Below the pieces are notes generated by a model that searched no databases, had not been told where the DNA came from, and was given only the letters and a program-made list of their open reading frames with translations. Positions 23,476-33,536 of a stretch of DNA of 64,000 nt are shown in pieces. The position numbers were made by a program, and so were the translations under genes. The stretch is from Cydia pomonella. Lineage: Eukaryota > Arthropoda > Insecta > Lepidoptera > Tortricidae. Where the stretch lies: contig NC_084705.1 of the NCBI RefSeq assembly GCF_033807575.1, forward strand, positions 18,656,019-18,720,018. Direction: 5' to 3'. Numbering within the stretch: position 1 is the stretch's first letter; each line of letters begins with the position of its first letter.

Positions 23476-23665
23476 TCTTTTTTTTATTTATTGACAATAA
23501 CAATATACATAATGTATATATACAGATGATTACTATAACTAGCTTATATCTAAAATAGGCCCTTGAGGCATTGTACCAAGGATGCTGGCGGCATTTCCTC
23601 GTTGTATCGCAATACTGATACGTTGTGCGAGGAAGCCGCCAGCTCTTCGGTCACCAGTTACGTCA
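23476..23665 (-). mobile_element. LINE 3' end, minus strand
   Basis: The minus-strand frame reads VTGDRRAGGFLAQRISIAIQ, then RGNAASILGTMPQGP and a stop. An AT-rich 3' UTR with AATAAA (plus-strand TTTATT near 23484) and an A tail (23476-23485) follow. The same RGN-AS-LGT-P motif recurs at 46020-46160, so both are 5'-truncated copies of related retrotransposons. Confidence 0.6.
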
Positions 23666-23857
23666 ACCTAACCTAAGATTAAAGTTATTTCTTATAAACA
23701 ATATTTTTAGAATATATTTAATGATTTGATGTTATTGAATTGAGCTTTTCTAAATTTTTCTTTCATGTGCTTCGAATATAAACGATACAAAGATAGAAAT
23801 AGATAAGTAAAATTTATTATGAATATGATGTATATGTTACCGTAGAAACACATTTTT

Positions 23858-24240
23858 AGTGAAAACGCGTTTTCCCTAGTTAACATTAGTTTTCCATGTG
23901 ACTTTAGTGAAAACGCGTTATCTCTAGTTTTCCATAAAGACGCGATGAAAACTAGTTCTAACTGAGATTTTTTAGTCAAAACTAGTTTTCGCAAAGTCCG
24001 TTGGTGAAAACCAATTTTATCTGATTGTTTAAATATTGATTTCGGTGAATATAACTGAAATTAATTATGAATAATTAGTTCTCACCAAGGCACTTTTCGA
24101 AAACTAGATTTGACTGAAAAATTGTAATTTAATTTATTTTTCACCAAGGCACTTTGCGAAAAGTAGTTTTAACTGGTGATAACGCGTTTTCACCAGGGCG
24201 ATACGGAAAATTAGTTTTAACTGGGCGTTTTCACTTAAAA
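23858..24240. repeat. array of short palindromic motifs
   Basis: Within 380 bases the same elements recur in changing order. GAAAACGCGTTTTC is at 23861-23874 and AACGCGTT again at 23912 and 24181. AAAACTAGTTTT is at 23978, with variants at 23947, 24100 and 24160. CACCAAGGCACTTT is at 24083-24096 and 24142-24155, 59 bases apart. Many units begin or end with GTGAAAA or TTTTCAC. There is no coding frame and I do not recognise a family. Confidence 0.65.
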
Positions 24241-24255
24241 CAGATTTTTACGGTA

Positions 24256-24880
24256 ACATAATGATACATAGCTGAGAGTCGGTCAGGGTCTCCATCTCCG
24301 GCGTATCTTCGTCGGTCGGAGTGGACCCCAAGAGGACCCGCAGGACTCTCAGCTCTGGCTTGCCTTCATTGGCCGTCCAGAGAGGAATCGTTAGAGCTAC
24401 ATGCTCCAGGGGTGGAACTGAAAGATGCATAAGACGCGAGTTGGCACAGTGGCTGTTATCAGCCACTGGGTAGAAAGCGGCGCACACCTCTCGACACCCC
24501 TGAGCTCTCACACCGGTGTTGCTCCTGGTCGTCTTTACGACGGCAGTTTCAGGGGCCCATCTAGTCAGCGGCAAGTCACCGCCTGCCTCGATAACGTGTT
24601 TAAGCATTGTTATGGCAGGTGTCCGGATCTCTTTACAATAGCCAGACTTTTGACCAGCCAAAGTTCAACACCATAACCGGCCCTCTTCTCCACTTTATTT
24701 ACAATAGCCCCTACACCAGATGGGACCGATTTACGGGTATCTATTTGTACCCGTGAATGGGTTCTAGCTGGTGTATTACATAACATCAAATTTGTCTAAA
24801 AGGGACTCTGCGCTGTTGGCTTCGGCCCCACGCATGCCTCCCAAAGGTCCGGGACCCCATGGTTCCCAGATATGGAAAGA
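24256..24880 (-). repeat. GC-rich retroelement-like block with 137-codon frame
   Basis: This block is much more GC-rich than its surroundings. The minus-strand frame 24248-24661 encodes 137 residues without a recognised domain, including CAAFYPVADNSHCANSRLMH and STPTDEDTPEMETL. Related sequence occurs at 61905-62115 (minus-strand CAAFYSVVVNSHCANSRLIH) and 63800-64000 (GGGCCCATCTAGT and following). Three copies make it a dispersed repeat. My best guess is the 5' region of a LINE, but no RT motif is attached. The frame may be coincidental. Confidence 0.55.
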
Positions 24881-24889
24881 CATATATAT

Positions 24890-26020
24890 ATACTTACTGC
24901 CATTATATAATCTACTGTGTTAATCGTCATTAATCATTTCTGTAATAGAGGCAGCAAGAAAACTTGTTGCACGATTAATCTAAGATGTTTATAGCTTCAG
25001 CAAAGTGGTTAAATTTAAGTTTAATGTGGGCAAGTTAAATTGACTAAGTTGAATAAACTGAAATTGTAAAACTTTGGTGTCGCTTAACGTGTTTCTTAGT
25101 CGCGGAATCTGTGAATTAAAGCTAAGCATTTCGGTGACGTTTTATATAAGAATTGTTTTACGTGGTATTCCTAAAATATTGATATATTTTAAGATGTCTT
25201 CGAAGTTTCACAGAATGAGATACGATAACGATAAGTTCTGGTTTAGATATAGTATTAGTGTAATTGACAGAATCAGCGCGATTCGGGCAACCAATGTCAC
25301 TTTGACGTTAGAAATATCGTAGATAGATCTTACTGGAATCACAGGGAATCTAAATTATCGTCAATTTTGACATTTCGTTTAGTTATAAATCTTTCCAAGA
25401 TCTTAATCATTCTTAAAATCGGGCCGAAAGTCTATTCTAAGACGCAACAGAAAAACAGGTACAAAAACGGACCGAGAACGTCTGGAAGTGCTATTGTTCA
25501 ATGAAATTCCTATAATAACTTCAGTGGAAAAATCATAGTTCCCGTCGTAAACTGAGGATTATAGCACATTTTTGCAATTCGTGAATGAGTTTCAAGTCCG
25601 ACAAAGAAGACAAATTCACGAATGGCTGTTCCTGCCGAGCCATAGCTAGTGCTTTTCTCCAAACATGCGGGAAAATAAGGTAAAATAAATAAACATAATT
25701 TAATTATCCACCATCAGTCAAATCGAACACGTTCACATCAAAAACGTCGACAACAATTTTGCTCTTTAATTATAGGTATTTTTTAAAAGTTAATGGCACA
25801 ACTTATTCTGCCATTCTTTCACAACTTATTTACTATTTTAATTGTGCAATATAAGCTGTATGTGTACGCATGAGATCCTTAAAAAAATATAAAAGTTATA
25901 GTCTTTGATTTTATTATGCAGTATTCACATGATCATACACGACGGTCTTGTAAGAACGAGACATGTAAGGTCATTTATCTTACTATGCTGAACGGGTCGT
26001 ATAGACGCGGCCTGCGGCCA
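24890..26020. other. no recognisable gene
   Basis: An 82-codon frame (25074-25322) has no recognisable motif; otherwise AT-rich DNA. Confidence 0.4.
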
Positions 26021-26026
26021 TATTAA

Positions 26027-26669
26027 TTGGCTGTTTGCGTTTTTCTTAGGATACATTTCCGTAGCCACCTGGAAGGAAAGACTGTGTGGCATCCAAAAAA
26101 CTCGGTGTGCTCAATAAAGCGAGGCGATACTTTACTCCGGGGCAAAGACTGCTGCTATATAAATCGCAAGTCAGACCCCATATGGAGTATTGCTGTCACC
26201 TTTGGGCAGGAGCACCTGCATGCCAGCTTGGACCATACGACTCAGTCTAAAGGCGCGCTGTACGAATCGTCCACGATCCCAAACTCACAAGCGGTATTGA
26301 ACCTTTAAGTCTAAGGAGAGACGTTGCTTCCTTGTGTGTGTTCTACCGCTTGTATCATGGGCTGTGCTCTGAAGAATTGTTTGACATGATGCCAACGGCC
26401 GAATTTCTATCTAAATGGTCGCGCACTGTGCGGTTTAAGAGGAATTTCCTCCCGCGAACGCTTCGGCTGTGGAATGAGCTTCCTGCCGAGGTTTTTCCGA
26501 GGGGCTACAGTATGGGGTTCTTCAAAAAAGGAGTGTACAGGTTTTTAAAGGGCTGGCAACGCGCATGTAATACCTCTGGTGTTGCAGGCGTCCATAGGCT
26601 ACAATGACTGCTTACCACCAGATGGGCCGTATGCTTGTTTGCCACCGTCGTGGTATTAAAAAAAAAAAC
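26027..26669 (+). mobile_element. CR1/Jockey-type LINE, 3' portion with poly(A)
   Basis: A 5'-truncated LINE copy retaining the end of ORF2, a short 3' UTR (GCTTACCACCAGATGGGCCG, then TTTGCCACCGTCGTGGTATT) and a poly(A) run at 26658-26669. Its last 110 bases match the ends of the elements at 28930-29140 and 58500-58712. It is GC-richer than the neighbourhood. Confidence 0.85.
26085..26607 (+). pseudogene. C-terminal ORF2 fragment of the LINE at 26 kb
   Basis: From about 26085 one frame reads ASKKLGVLNKARRYFTPGQR, then QVRPHMEYCCHLWAGAP, a TAA at 26248-26250, then RRAVRIVHDPKL, SLRRDVASLCVFYRLYHG, RTLRLWNELPAEVFP and GVAGVHRLQ before the natural stop at 26605-26607. The PHMEYCCHLW and LWNELPAEVFP blocks are typical of post-RT sequence in insect CR1/Jockey-like LINEs. 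The characteristic SHLEGK lies just upstream in another frame, so there is a frameshift near 26080. One frameshift and one stop make it non-functional. Confidence 0.82.
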
Positions 26670-26984
26670 ATTTTAACAAAAAGTAAAAAACAATACAATA
26701 AAACAATAATGAACTTCCCTTCCACTAAAACACGACAATAATGCTTTGATTTTTTTTGTGTTTCACCATAACGAAGAACTTCCCGTACTAGTTTTGCTAC
26801 AACAAGGTGAATATTTCCAAGCATATTAGAAAAATTTTTCATGTAAAATGATGCCAAACCGAAACCATAAGGCTCGCACTGTTAAAAGTTATCAGATCTC
26901 ATGAGGATAACTTCACAAACTCTACACTTTAGTCAAAATATGTGGCTTGCCCGTTCCTTTACTTACTAAAAGAACTATGAATGG

Positions 26985-27087
26985 AAAGGGTGTTTAAGAG
27001 CAAGTTTGGCCTGGCCAGCCACATAAGCGCTCATAAGAGGAAAAACCCTTGATTGCTGAGGTCGGCGTCATCGAAATCGATGTGGAG

Positions 27088-27130
<43 letters not shown>
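26985..27130 (+). mobile_element. LINE 3' end with zinc-finger-like C-terminus and (TA)20 tail
   Basis: The frame 26987-27052 reads RVFKSKFGLASHISAHKRKN and a stop after one more residue. This is the end of a C2H2-like finger (F, GL-SH, and H four residues on) that terminates some insect LINE ORF2 proteins. It is followed by TCGAAATCGATGTGGAGGAC and an unbroken TA repeat at 27091-27130, which I read as the retrotransposon's simple-repeat tail. Confidence 0.6.
27091..27130. repeat. (TA)20 microsatellite
   Basis: Twenty uninterrupted TA units, directly after the LINE 3' end at 26985-27090. Confidence 0.95.
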
Positions 27131-27131
<1 letters not shown>

Positions 27132-27393
27132 CAGAATTATAACAATAAACAACAACACAACACATGAAAGACACACAAAAACGACATCATTATCATCATG
27201 TATAACAGAAAAGTTATGAACAGTAAATACATTTTTCACGTTACGCCCATGATATGGTAGCAGATGATTGTTTTTTAAGTCAAATACTACAGAGCAAAGT
27301 AGTGGAGATATATTGAAGGGAGCCACATGAAACCGAGCGCTCGAAATTAATAAATTGGCCCTCAATTCGAAGTTCAATTTTTAAAGTAGGCTA

Positions 27394-27750
27394 CTACGAG
27401 GGTTGTTTGAGAAGTAACTATGAAAAAATAATAATATTGCAATTTATGTTATTTCTCTACGTAATTTCCCCGAAATTGCATACGGATTGCATTTGGCTAT
27501 CATTGGAGCTGGCTCACCATGACCAACCCATTGTTTCGACTGTTGTTTCGTGTCTGGGATATAGTGATGGATCCAGGTTCCATCCATAGTGACAAAACGG
27601 CGAATAAAATCTGTTGGATTTTCTTAAACACCTGCAAATTTTCATCTGATATTCGCATACGAATACGCATTTGTTCTGGAGTCAGTAATCGCAGCACCCA
27701 ACTTGCACAAAGCTTTTTCATGTGCAACTCGTTTTGTAAAATAAAATGCC
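27394..27750 (-). mobile_element. decayed mariner-family transposon, internally deleted
   Basis: On the minus strand the order is central transposase, its extreme C-terminus, and a terminal repeat read as ACGAGGGTTGTTTGAGAAGT on the plus strand (27395-27414). The 5' half, including the N-terminal DNA-binding part and the 5' terminal repeat, is missing: the sequence passes straight into a 108-bp tandem repeat near 27750. The termini and protein are those of Tc1/mariner elements; the subfamily is not determined. Confidence 0.75.
27449..27745 (-). pseudogene. mariner transposase remnant
   Basis: The minus-strand frame contains ILQNELHMKKLCASWVLRLL, then TPEQ, matching the mariner pattern LHxKKLCARWVPRLLTxxQ upstream of the DDE core. 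The expected VDExW segment follows only in degraded form (VLSLWMEPGSI). In-frame TGA and TAG codons lie at 27502-27497. The frame then resumes with AIRMQFRGNYVEK and a stop at 27451-27449, the usual mariner C-terminal ending (GDYVEK). About 100 residues holding later catalytic aspartates are deleted. It cannot be active. Confidence 0.75.
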
Positions 27751-27755
27751 CCCGC

Positions 27756-28015
27756 TCAGAAGAGATATTTGAGGCTTATGATGAGAATGGATATCTGTTG
27801 ATCCGAAATACCTTAAAATATGAATTCGTGGTGGAAATTTAAAAAAATGGCTGCCATCTTGAATTAAATTATTTTTGGTATGGTCATATTAAAAGTTGGT
27901 ATCTGAGGATTCGAAAGGCGCCTTAATATGAATTTGTAGGTAGTCAAAATTGAAAAAAATGGCCGTTATTTTGAATTTCTATATTTTTGTCCCGATCATA
28001 TTAAAAATTGATGTA
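27756..28015 (-). repeat. 108-bp tandem repeat, about 2.4 units, inverted relative to 43970-44998
   Basis: The marker ATATGAATT occurs at 27818 and 27926, 108 bases apart. Each unit contains ATGGC(T/C)G and a run in which TCATATTAAAA is followed by GATCCG or GATTCG. On the minus strand it matches the array at 44 kb (TTCATATTAAGG, CCTCAGATA, TTCAAGATGGCGGCC, TTTTGACTAC). Flanked by the mariner remnant and the TIR element. Confidence 0.75.
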
Positions 28016-28017
28016 TG

Positions 28018-28422
28018 ATTATTATTAACCAAACGGGACTTAATCGCGTATAATTAAGTTTTTATAATTTCCCTGGGACGGTTCGAGGACGGCGTTGTCC
28101 TCGTGGTGGCGGAGAGACAATATCTTCTAATCTTGCCGCGCGAGTTTTTCGAACTAACCGCACTTGATCTTGTTTTGCGTACTAGGGAAGTCACCCGGTC
28201 TTCACACAACACTCACGATGTTCGGTTTTTCAACCGGCGATATTTGTTTTCACTTTCATTTACTAATTACATTCTTCCATCTTCTCTTACCTTCTCTTTC
28301 CAGCTCCGTTCAATTACACCTTAATTATAATAGATAGACTATAAACAATAGGATTAGCTTCGGGGCCAGCTACAAAACGAATCACTATACACGCGATTTA
28401 GTCCCGTTTAGTAAATAATAAT
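28018..28422. mobile_element. 405-bp element with 35-bp terminal inverted repeats
   Basis: The left end (28018-28052, containing AAACGGGACTTAATCGCGTA) and the right end (28388-28422, containing ACGCGATTTAGTCCCGTTTA) are inverted copies agreeing at about 31 of 35 positions. The interior is GC-richer and includes a 73-codon frame (28103-28324) without known motif. It is too short to encode a transposase, so it is a non-autonomous DNA element of unrecognised family, or a domesticated promoter-like piece. Confidence 0.7.
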
Positions 28423-28929
28423 GAGTAAAACTCGTGATAGTTAAATCAGTTAATTCGTGTATGAGTATTTAAAAAAACATCTAAGACATGGTCTAGAATT
28501 AAATGTTATAGACTAGTTCTAACTTGGATAAATAAAATTACAACTCATTGTAAACTCATTGCATAACTCATTTCATTTAAATTTACCAACTTTTTGAAAA
28601 ATAACGTTTTTTTTTTTAAATCGCCTACCTTCCATTTATAATTAAACTCAGTCTTCACACAGCTCACTGCTACTTATCTTAATGGGCGTGTTAAAATAAA
28701 ATGCCGCCTCACAATCTGTAGATCTCAATGAAAGCCCTCTCTCTATTCAGATAAATAAGCAGAATCTTTTCATCAAAATGCTTAAGTAATTACTTCTTAA
28801 CAGATCCAAAGCCTAATTTAGACAGGTTTAAGTCTTTAAACGGGATCCAAAACCTTCTAAGATATTATTTCTTTTTCATTTTTATTGTTTGAGCTGACTT
28901 TAATACTTAACTATATATTTTTTACAGAA

Positions 28930-29140
28930 ACCCGGAGCCAAATAAAACTAGACCCTACTCATAGAGTGTATTCCTGCTGGTGAGTAAAGTTGCCAGAGCT
29001 CAACGAGGGTGCGGAGTATTAGGGTCGGCAACGCGCATGTAATACCTCTGGTTTCGGAGACTGCTTGCTTACCATCAGGCGGGTAGTATGCTTGCTAATC
29101 TTGCTATGCCTGTTTGCCACCGATGTAGTGTAAAAAAATG
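28930..29140 (+). mobile_element. short retroposon sharing a LINE 3' tail, copy 1
   Basis: It starts with AACTAGACCCTACTC, passes GGGTCGGCAACGCGCATGTA (29023-29042) and ends TTTGCCACCGATGTAGTGTA plus an A run. The second half matches the 3' end of the LINE at 26555-26669; the first half matches only 58500-58590. No pol III boxes are obvious. It is either a 5'-truncated LINE subfamily or a SINE-like hitchhiker on LINE machinery. Confidence 0.7.
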
Positions 29141-29149
29141 AAACAATAG

Positions 29150-30240
29150 ATTTTAGGAAGCGTCTAAAATTTCAGAATATAACCCAAAATAATAAACAGG
29201 GATTTCGTTTTTGTGGAATCAGATAATGTGCTCGCGAAAAAAAAATTTTTTTTTTTCAATGTAATAATAGATTAACTACAGACACATCTTTCATGTCACA
29301 GTTTTTCACTTTTATTGCCGAACTAAGTAGTCATATAACATTCAACCAAGGTTTTATTTTTAATATATTTAACTTTATATTATAAAATATACTCGTACAA
29401 CTAAATTGACTTTTTCGCAGCATGCTATCTGTAAAATTTTACATTTTGGTTATTTTATGTAGGTCTGTATTTATTCAAATTTCTAATATCACAAAATTGC
29501 TTAAAAAATTGCTCTCATATAAACACTTAGTTACTCGGCCAAACAGGAACATTTGATAAAATCACAAAACATACAATTTCATAAGTGATCTTAATCTTAT
29601 TAATTTGTTCTGAAAACTAAAATGTTTTCCCACACAATAGACGGTCGTATACTTTTTCCTTATTAGATTTAATAGGTACTCAAACGCCTTTTCCTGTGCC
29701 AAAATGTCTAATTGAATAAGCCTGCATCCAACCGCTAAGGCGAGTCATAAATTTGCGGGCAACTGTACCAGCCGCGGATTAGCGCAACCGTTAAAACTGG
29801 GATTACCCGACCGGCTGTCACACCGGACATCTGTTCGTTCGTTTTGCCAATTATAATTTTACCGCTAACACAAAGATTGAGACAAAGAAAATTTTGTTTC
29901 ATGGCCTTGCAGCTGGAAAAGGGTTATACAATTTCCTTTCCTTACCTTTTTATACCTAGTGTGTTATGTTATGCTATCCTTATTACATGATCTAGTTGCT
30001 TGGAAGTTGTCTATCAGTAGGGCTAATATGGTCGGCTCTTTATCATTTATCACCATGCCTGTTACGTTCTAACAAGTATGTAAGTGCGAAAGTGACGAAT
30101 GACATGACCGGTGATAAACATGCGACCATGATACCGCTGCAGAAGATGTTGACTTGGCAGAAGAGTAAATATAAATTAGGTATGAGACAACTCTTAAACC
30201 AACCAATTTAGTGACATAGAAAGCTCAGTTTAGCTCAGTA
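29150..30240. other. no recognisable gene
   Basis: AT-rich DNA with no motif-bearing frame. Confidence 0.4.
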
Positions 30241-30246
30241 GAAATA

Positions 30247-30586
30247 AAACCGGCCAAGTGCGAGTCGGACTCGCACAGGAAGGGTTCCGTACCATTATCT
30301 ATAAAACAGGTCACCCATCCAAGTACTGACCCCGTTCGACGTTGCTTAACTTGTAGTAGCGGTGATGGGATGAGAACCTCGAGATTGGAAATAAATATTT
30401 ATTTTATTCTGTTTTTAGTATTTGTTATTATAGCGGCAACAGAAATGCATAATCTGTAGAAATTTCAACTGGCTAACTTACACGGTTCATGAGATACAGC
30501 CTGGTGACAGACACACGGACGGACGGACAGCGGAGTCTCAGTAATAGGGTCCCGTTTCACCCTTTGGGTACGGAACCCTAAAAAAG
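30247..30586. mobile_element. AGGGTTCCGTA-family element, copy 2 (complete)
   Basis: It runs from ACCGGCCAAGTGCGAGTCGG and AGGGTTCCGTACC to GGGTACGGAACCCTAAAAAA. The inner ends GGGTTCCGTACC and GGTACGGAACCC are inverted copies. A GGAC tetramer run lies near 30514. The interior is non-coding. I read it as a non-autonomous element; its ends match four other copies in this window. Confidence 0.72.
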
Positions 30587-30599
30587 ACATTTCTTCCCG

Positions 30600-32150
30600 A
30601 TTGATAATGAACATTATTGCTAACAACATTAAGCTTATATTTATGAGTCATAATCATACATTAATTGACAATATTTATGTATACGTTACGTAACTTAGTT
30701 ACGTTGCGGTGTAAACGCGTTCGTAATTAAGCGCAACGTTATGCCAACTGAGTTATCGAAGGTTCAGAGGGAACAGGTGACGCTATATGTATAATATTGT
30801 ATTGTCTATTACCTAACATACCTATTCACATTGTACACTCGACACAAGTTGTAATAGGCTTAGTTTACAATTGCCCTATAAATTCATTTCGTTTGTTGAA
30901 TAGGGTCAAACCAAATTATCTACCTTTTCTCATGGAGATTACTAGGTATGGTGCGCGTTTTCATCGATTTAATCATGTTCGTTACATATTGTCTTTAAAG
31001 TTAAGTTAGCTTAGTTTACTAATCGTCGAAACTATATGGGTATTTTTTTGTTAAGGCAAAAATAGCACTAGAGCAGCTTCGAGAATTACCGCAAACTTGC
31101 ATCAATTTTAATAAGGAACAAGAAACTATATATTTTAACCATTTACCGCATGTGCAAACATATATGGCAGTTATAATATTCAACTCCATTAACAACTATT
31201 AAAGTTCAAATTTAAACGATTTTTTTATGTCATGCGTTAAAATTCTTACTATAATTATGAAGAGGTCAGAAGATCAGGAATTGTCTAATGGCTACGACAT
31301 TACTCTAGTAGCATGAGCCAGAAATCCCTTTTATTAGTCCATTACAAGGGTTTCTTAAAAATGGGCAGGAATTTGTAAGGTCTATGCGAGTGTGGCCCAA
31401 GTAGCAGCGCGACTTTAAGGTAATCAGGATGATATTTGAATTATACTATAAGTTGTTTTATGTTATTTGGATACTAATTATTATAAATCGAATCGTATCG
31501 TTCTAGTCGAAAAACAAAAAAACAAGCTAAAGCCCGTTCCTTCTACTTAACGTGGCTTACGTCCTTTATTTCAATACAACACATGATAAGTACATGTCTT
31601 ATACGCTAAGTTTAAGCTTGTCCAACATCAAACTCTGTATCTTATACATTAAAATAGTACGTGTCGTAGAAAATGCGTCGTGAAATAAGGTTTTTACCAT
31701 ATCATCATCAGATAATCAACCCGTCAGACGCGTAAATGCAAAAATTCCACTTAATCCCGTTCACGTTAACCCTATGAATCCACTGACACATTTCGCATTA
31801 CGTTTTACCTTTTCCGAAGGTACCCGCGATAAATGGGGAGAGATTTAAATCGTTTAACGTGGATTCCGGGCAATGTAAGGAAAAACCTTTCCTGAATTCC
31901 TATTTTTCAGAGACATACTTACAAACAGCTTGTGACGGGAGCGGGCTGTGTTTAATCGCATGATTGTATTTCAGCTTGCAACATGGTCATTAATTACCCA
32001 TAAGAGTAATTAACATTTAATAAAGTATTCATTTTGTTATGTTATGACCTTAAGACGACTCGTAGTAGTGCATTTCGCGAAGTGCAAGCAATTGCATCAT
32101 TGTATCGTATCATATCAATATCGAAATAGGTAAGAATACCTATACTTCTC
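30600..32150. other. no recognisable gene
   Basis: AT-rich DNA. The only repeat noted is a short block at 31134-31177 shared with 2503-2546. Confidence 0.4.
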
Positions 32151-32154
32151 TATT

Positions 32155-32313
32155 TCCGCTACCCAAAAGTTGTCTGGAATAGATCGCTCTTTAGCGATAA
32201 GACCGCCTCTTGTCTGCCTCTACATTTAATCAATTGTTTATTTTCTTGTATATTTTTACTGAGGTGTTCCAATAAAGAGTATTCTATCTATCTAATACCG
32301 GTGATGTGAGATG
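32155..32313 (+). mobile_element. retroposon 3' tail with AATAAA and CTAT repeat
   Basis: GTTGTCTGGAATAGATCGCT, GCGATAAGACCGCCT, a T-rich segment, then AATAAAGAGTATTCTATCTA. AGATCGCTCTTTAGCGAT forms a small hairpin. The polyadenylation signal followed by a TCTA repeat is a retroposon 3' end. I recall this tail from lepidopteran LINE/SINE families; the exact family is not certain. Confidence 0.62.
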
Positions 32314-32319
32314 TGATAC

Positions 32320-33530
32320 TCTTCATCAGCTCAGCAGAGACTCCCTTTGCATCCAAATACATGAAAAACCTGGTACTTGTGTTCTACTTAAGGGTACCGA
32401 GATTACCATGTAGGTACGTGCCTTCAAAAAAACTGACTTTCCTCAATTATTTATATTACTTATCATCAGATCGCAACCAAATTGCTATAGGGCTACTTTT
32501 TAGGTGTACATTTTCATATAAAACAATAACAATTTCTCAAATCAATCAATCGAATCGGGAGTCGGAATTACCGTTGAGTATTTTTACACATTTATATTCT
32601 TGATTCCCGATTTTGTGCTTCTTTCAGCCAGTTGGGAATCCCAACTCATGCCCACCTTTTGGCATGCACTTGATGACTGTGCTATCTTATCTATCTGGAC
32701 GCATACAATAGTCGTAATGCAATGGTTCATTTGAGCCTAGTGACGTCATCAATGCTAGTTTTAAATCCCAGCATGTTTTGTTGCGGTCTGTGAATATACA
32801 TAAAAAATACATTACCCAACCTTAGAGGTAGAAACTGAAACAAAACCTTTGATTGTAATCTGTACCAAATAAACCTAATCGTAGGTACTTACGTATTTGA
32901 AGCAATGATTTTGACAAATAGCATATATTTCATTGACACCTCCTGTCCAAACCTACCATTTCCCACTTCTCATCGCTACTCTGCTATTTCAAGGCTTTGT
33001 CTGGTAAATTGTCACAAAGATATTATGTTTATTCACTATTGAGGATAAATTATTTAACCTTTATAGAAAAGTTTAATTTGCTTACGCTTATGAGCGGTAA
33101 ATTGAAGTTTGAATACAAACTGCATAAAAGGAATATACCTATTCCTCGATTTTTTTTGTTATTCCGCTGATTTGGAATACTATCGGATTTAAATTTGTTC
33201 GGCACTTAAGTTAGTAAATAAAAAGCTTTTTCATTTCTCATGCTCTAAAAGTGGGTAGTTGTTGTTCTAAAAAGTGCGAGGGAAATGATACGTTTCTGGA
33301 CTAGAGCATTTTACTTTCCCAGTATGTTTTTTTCGTTTATAAGCAATTAAATTTGATATTAAATGGATTTGTTGAATGTCCATTTGATGAATCACGATAC
33401 TCTTACCTAAATTGTTAATTGATAGTACTCTCAAAAACACTATAAAAGTTTATACTTGACAGAAATGAGTGTCTTTCATCCGTTGGTTATCATTCTACTA
33501 TAGTCGGTCTATCACACAACCATCATAATT
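32320..33530. other. no recognisable gene
   Basis: Uninformative AT-rich DNA with one 96-codon frame (32313-32603) lacking known motifs. Confidence 0.4.
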
Positions 33531-33536
33531 AAGCAA

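Noticed and set aside
27090..27377. 95-codon minus-strand frame ending in repeated Tyr-Ile.
   Set aside because: The C-terminus is simply the translated (TA)20 tract.
28103..28324. 73-codon frame as a real gene.
   Set aside because: It is contained entirely in a 405-bp TIR element and has no recognisable domain or codon signal.
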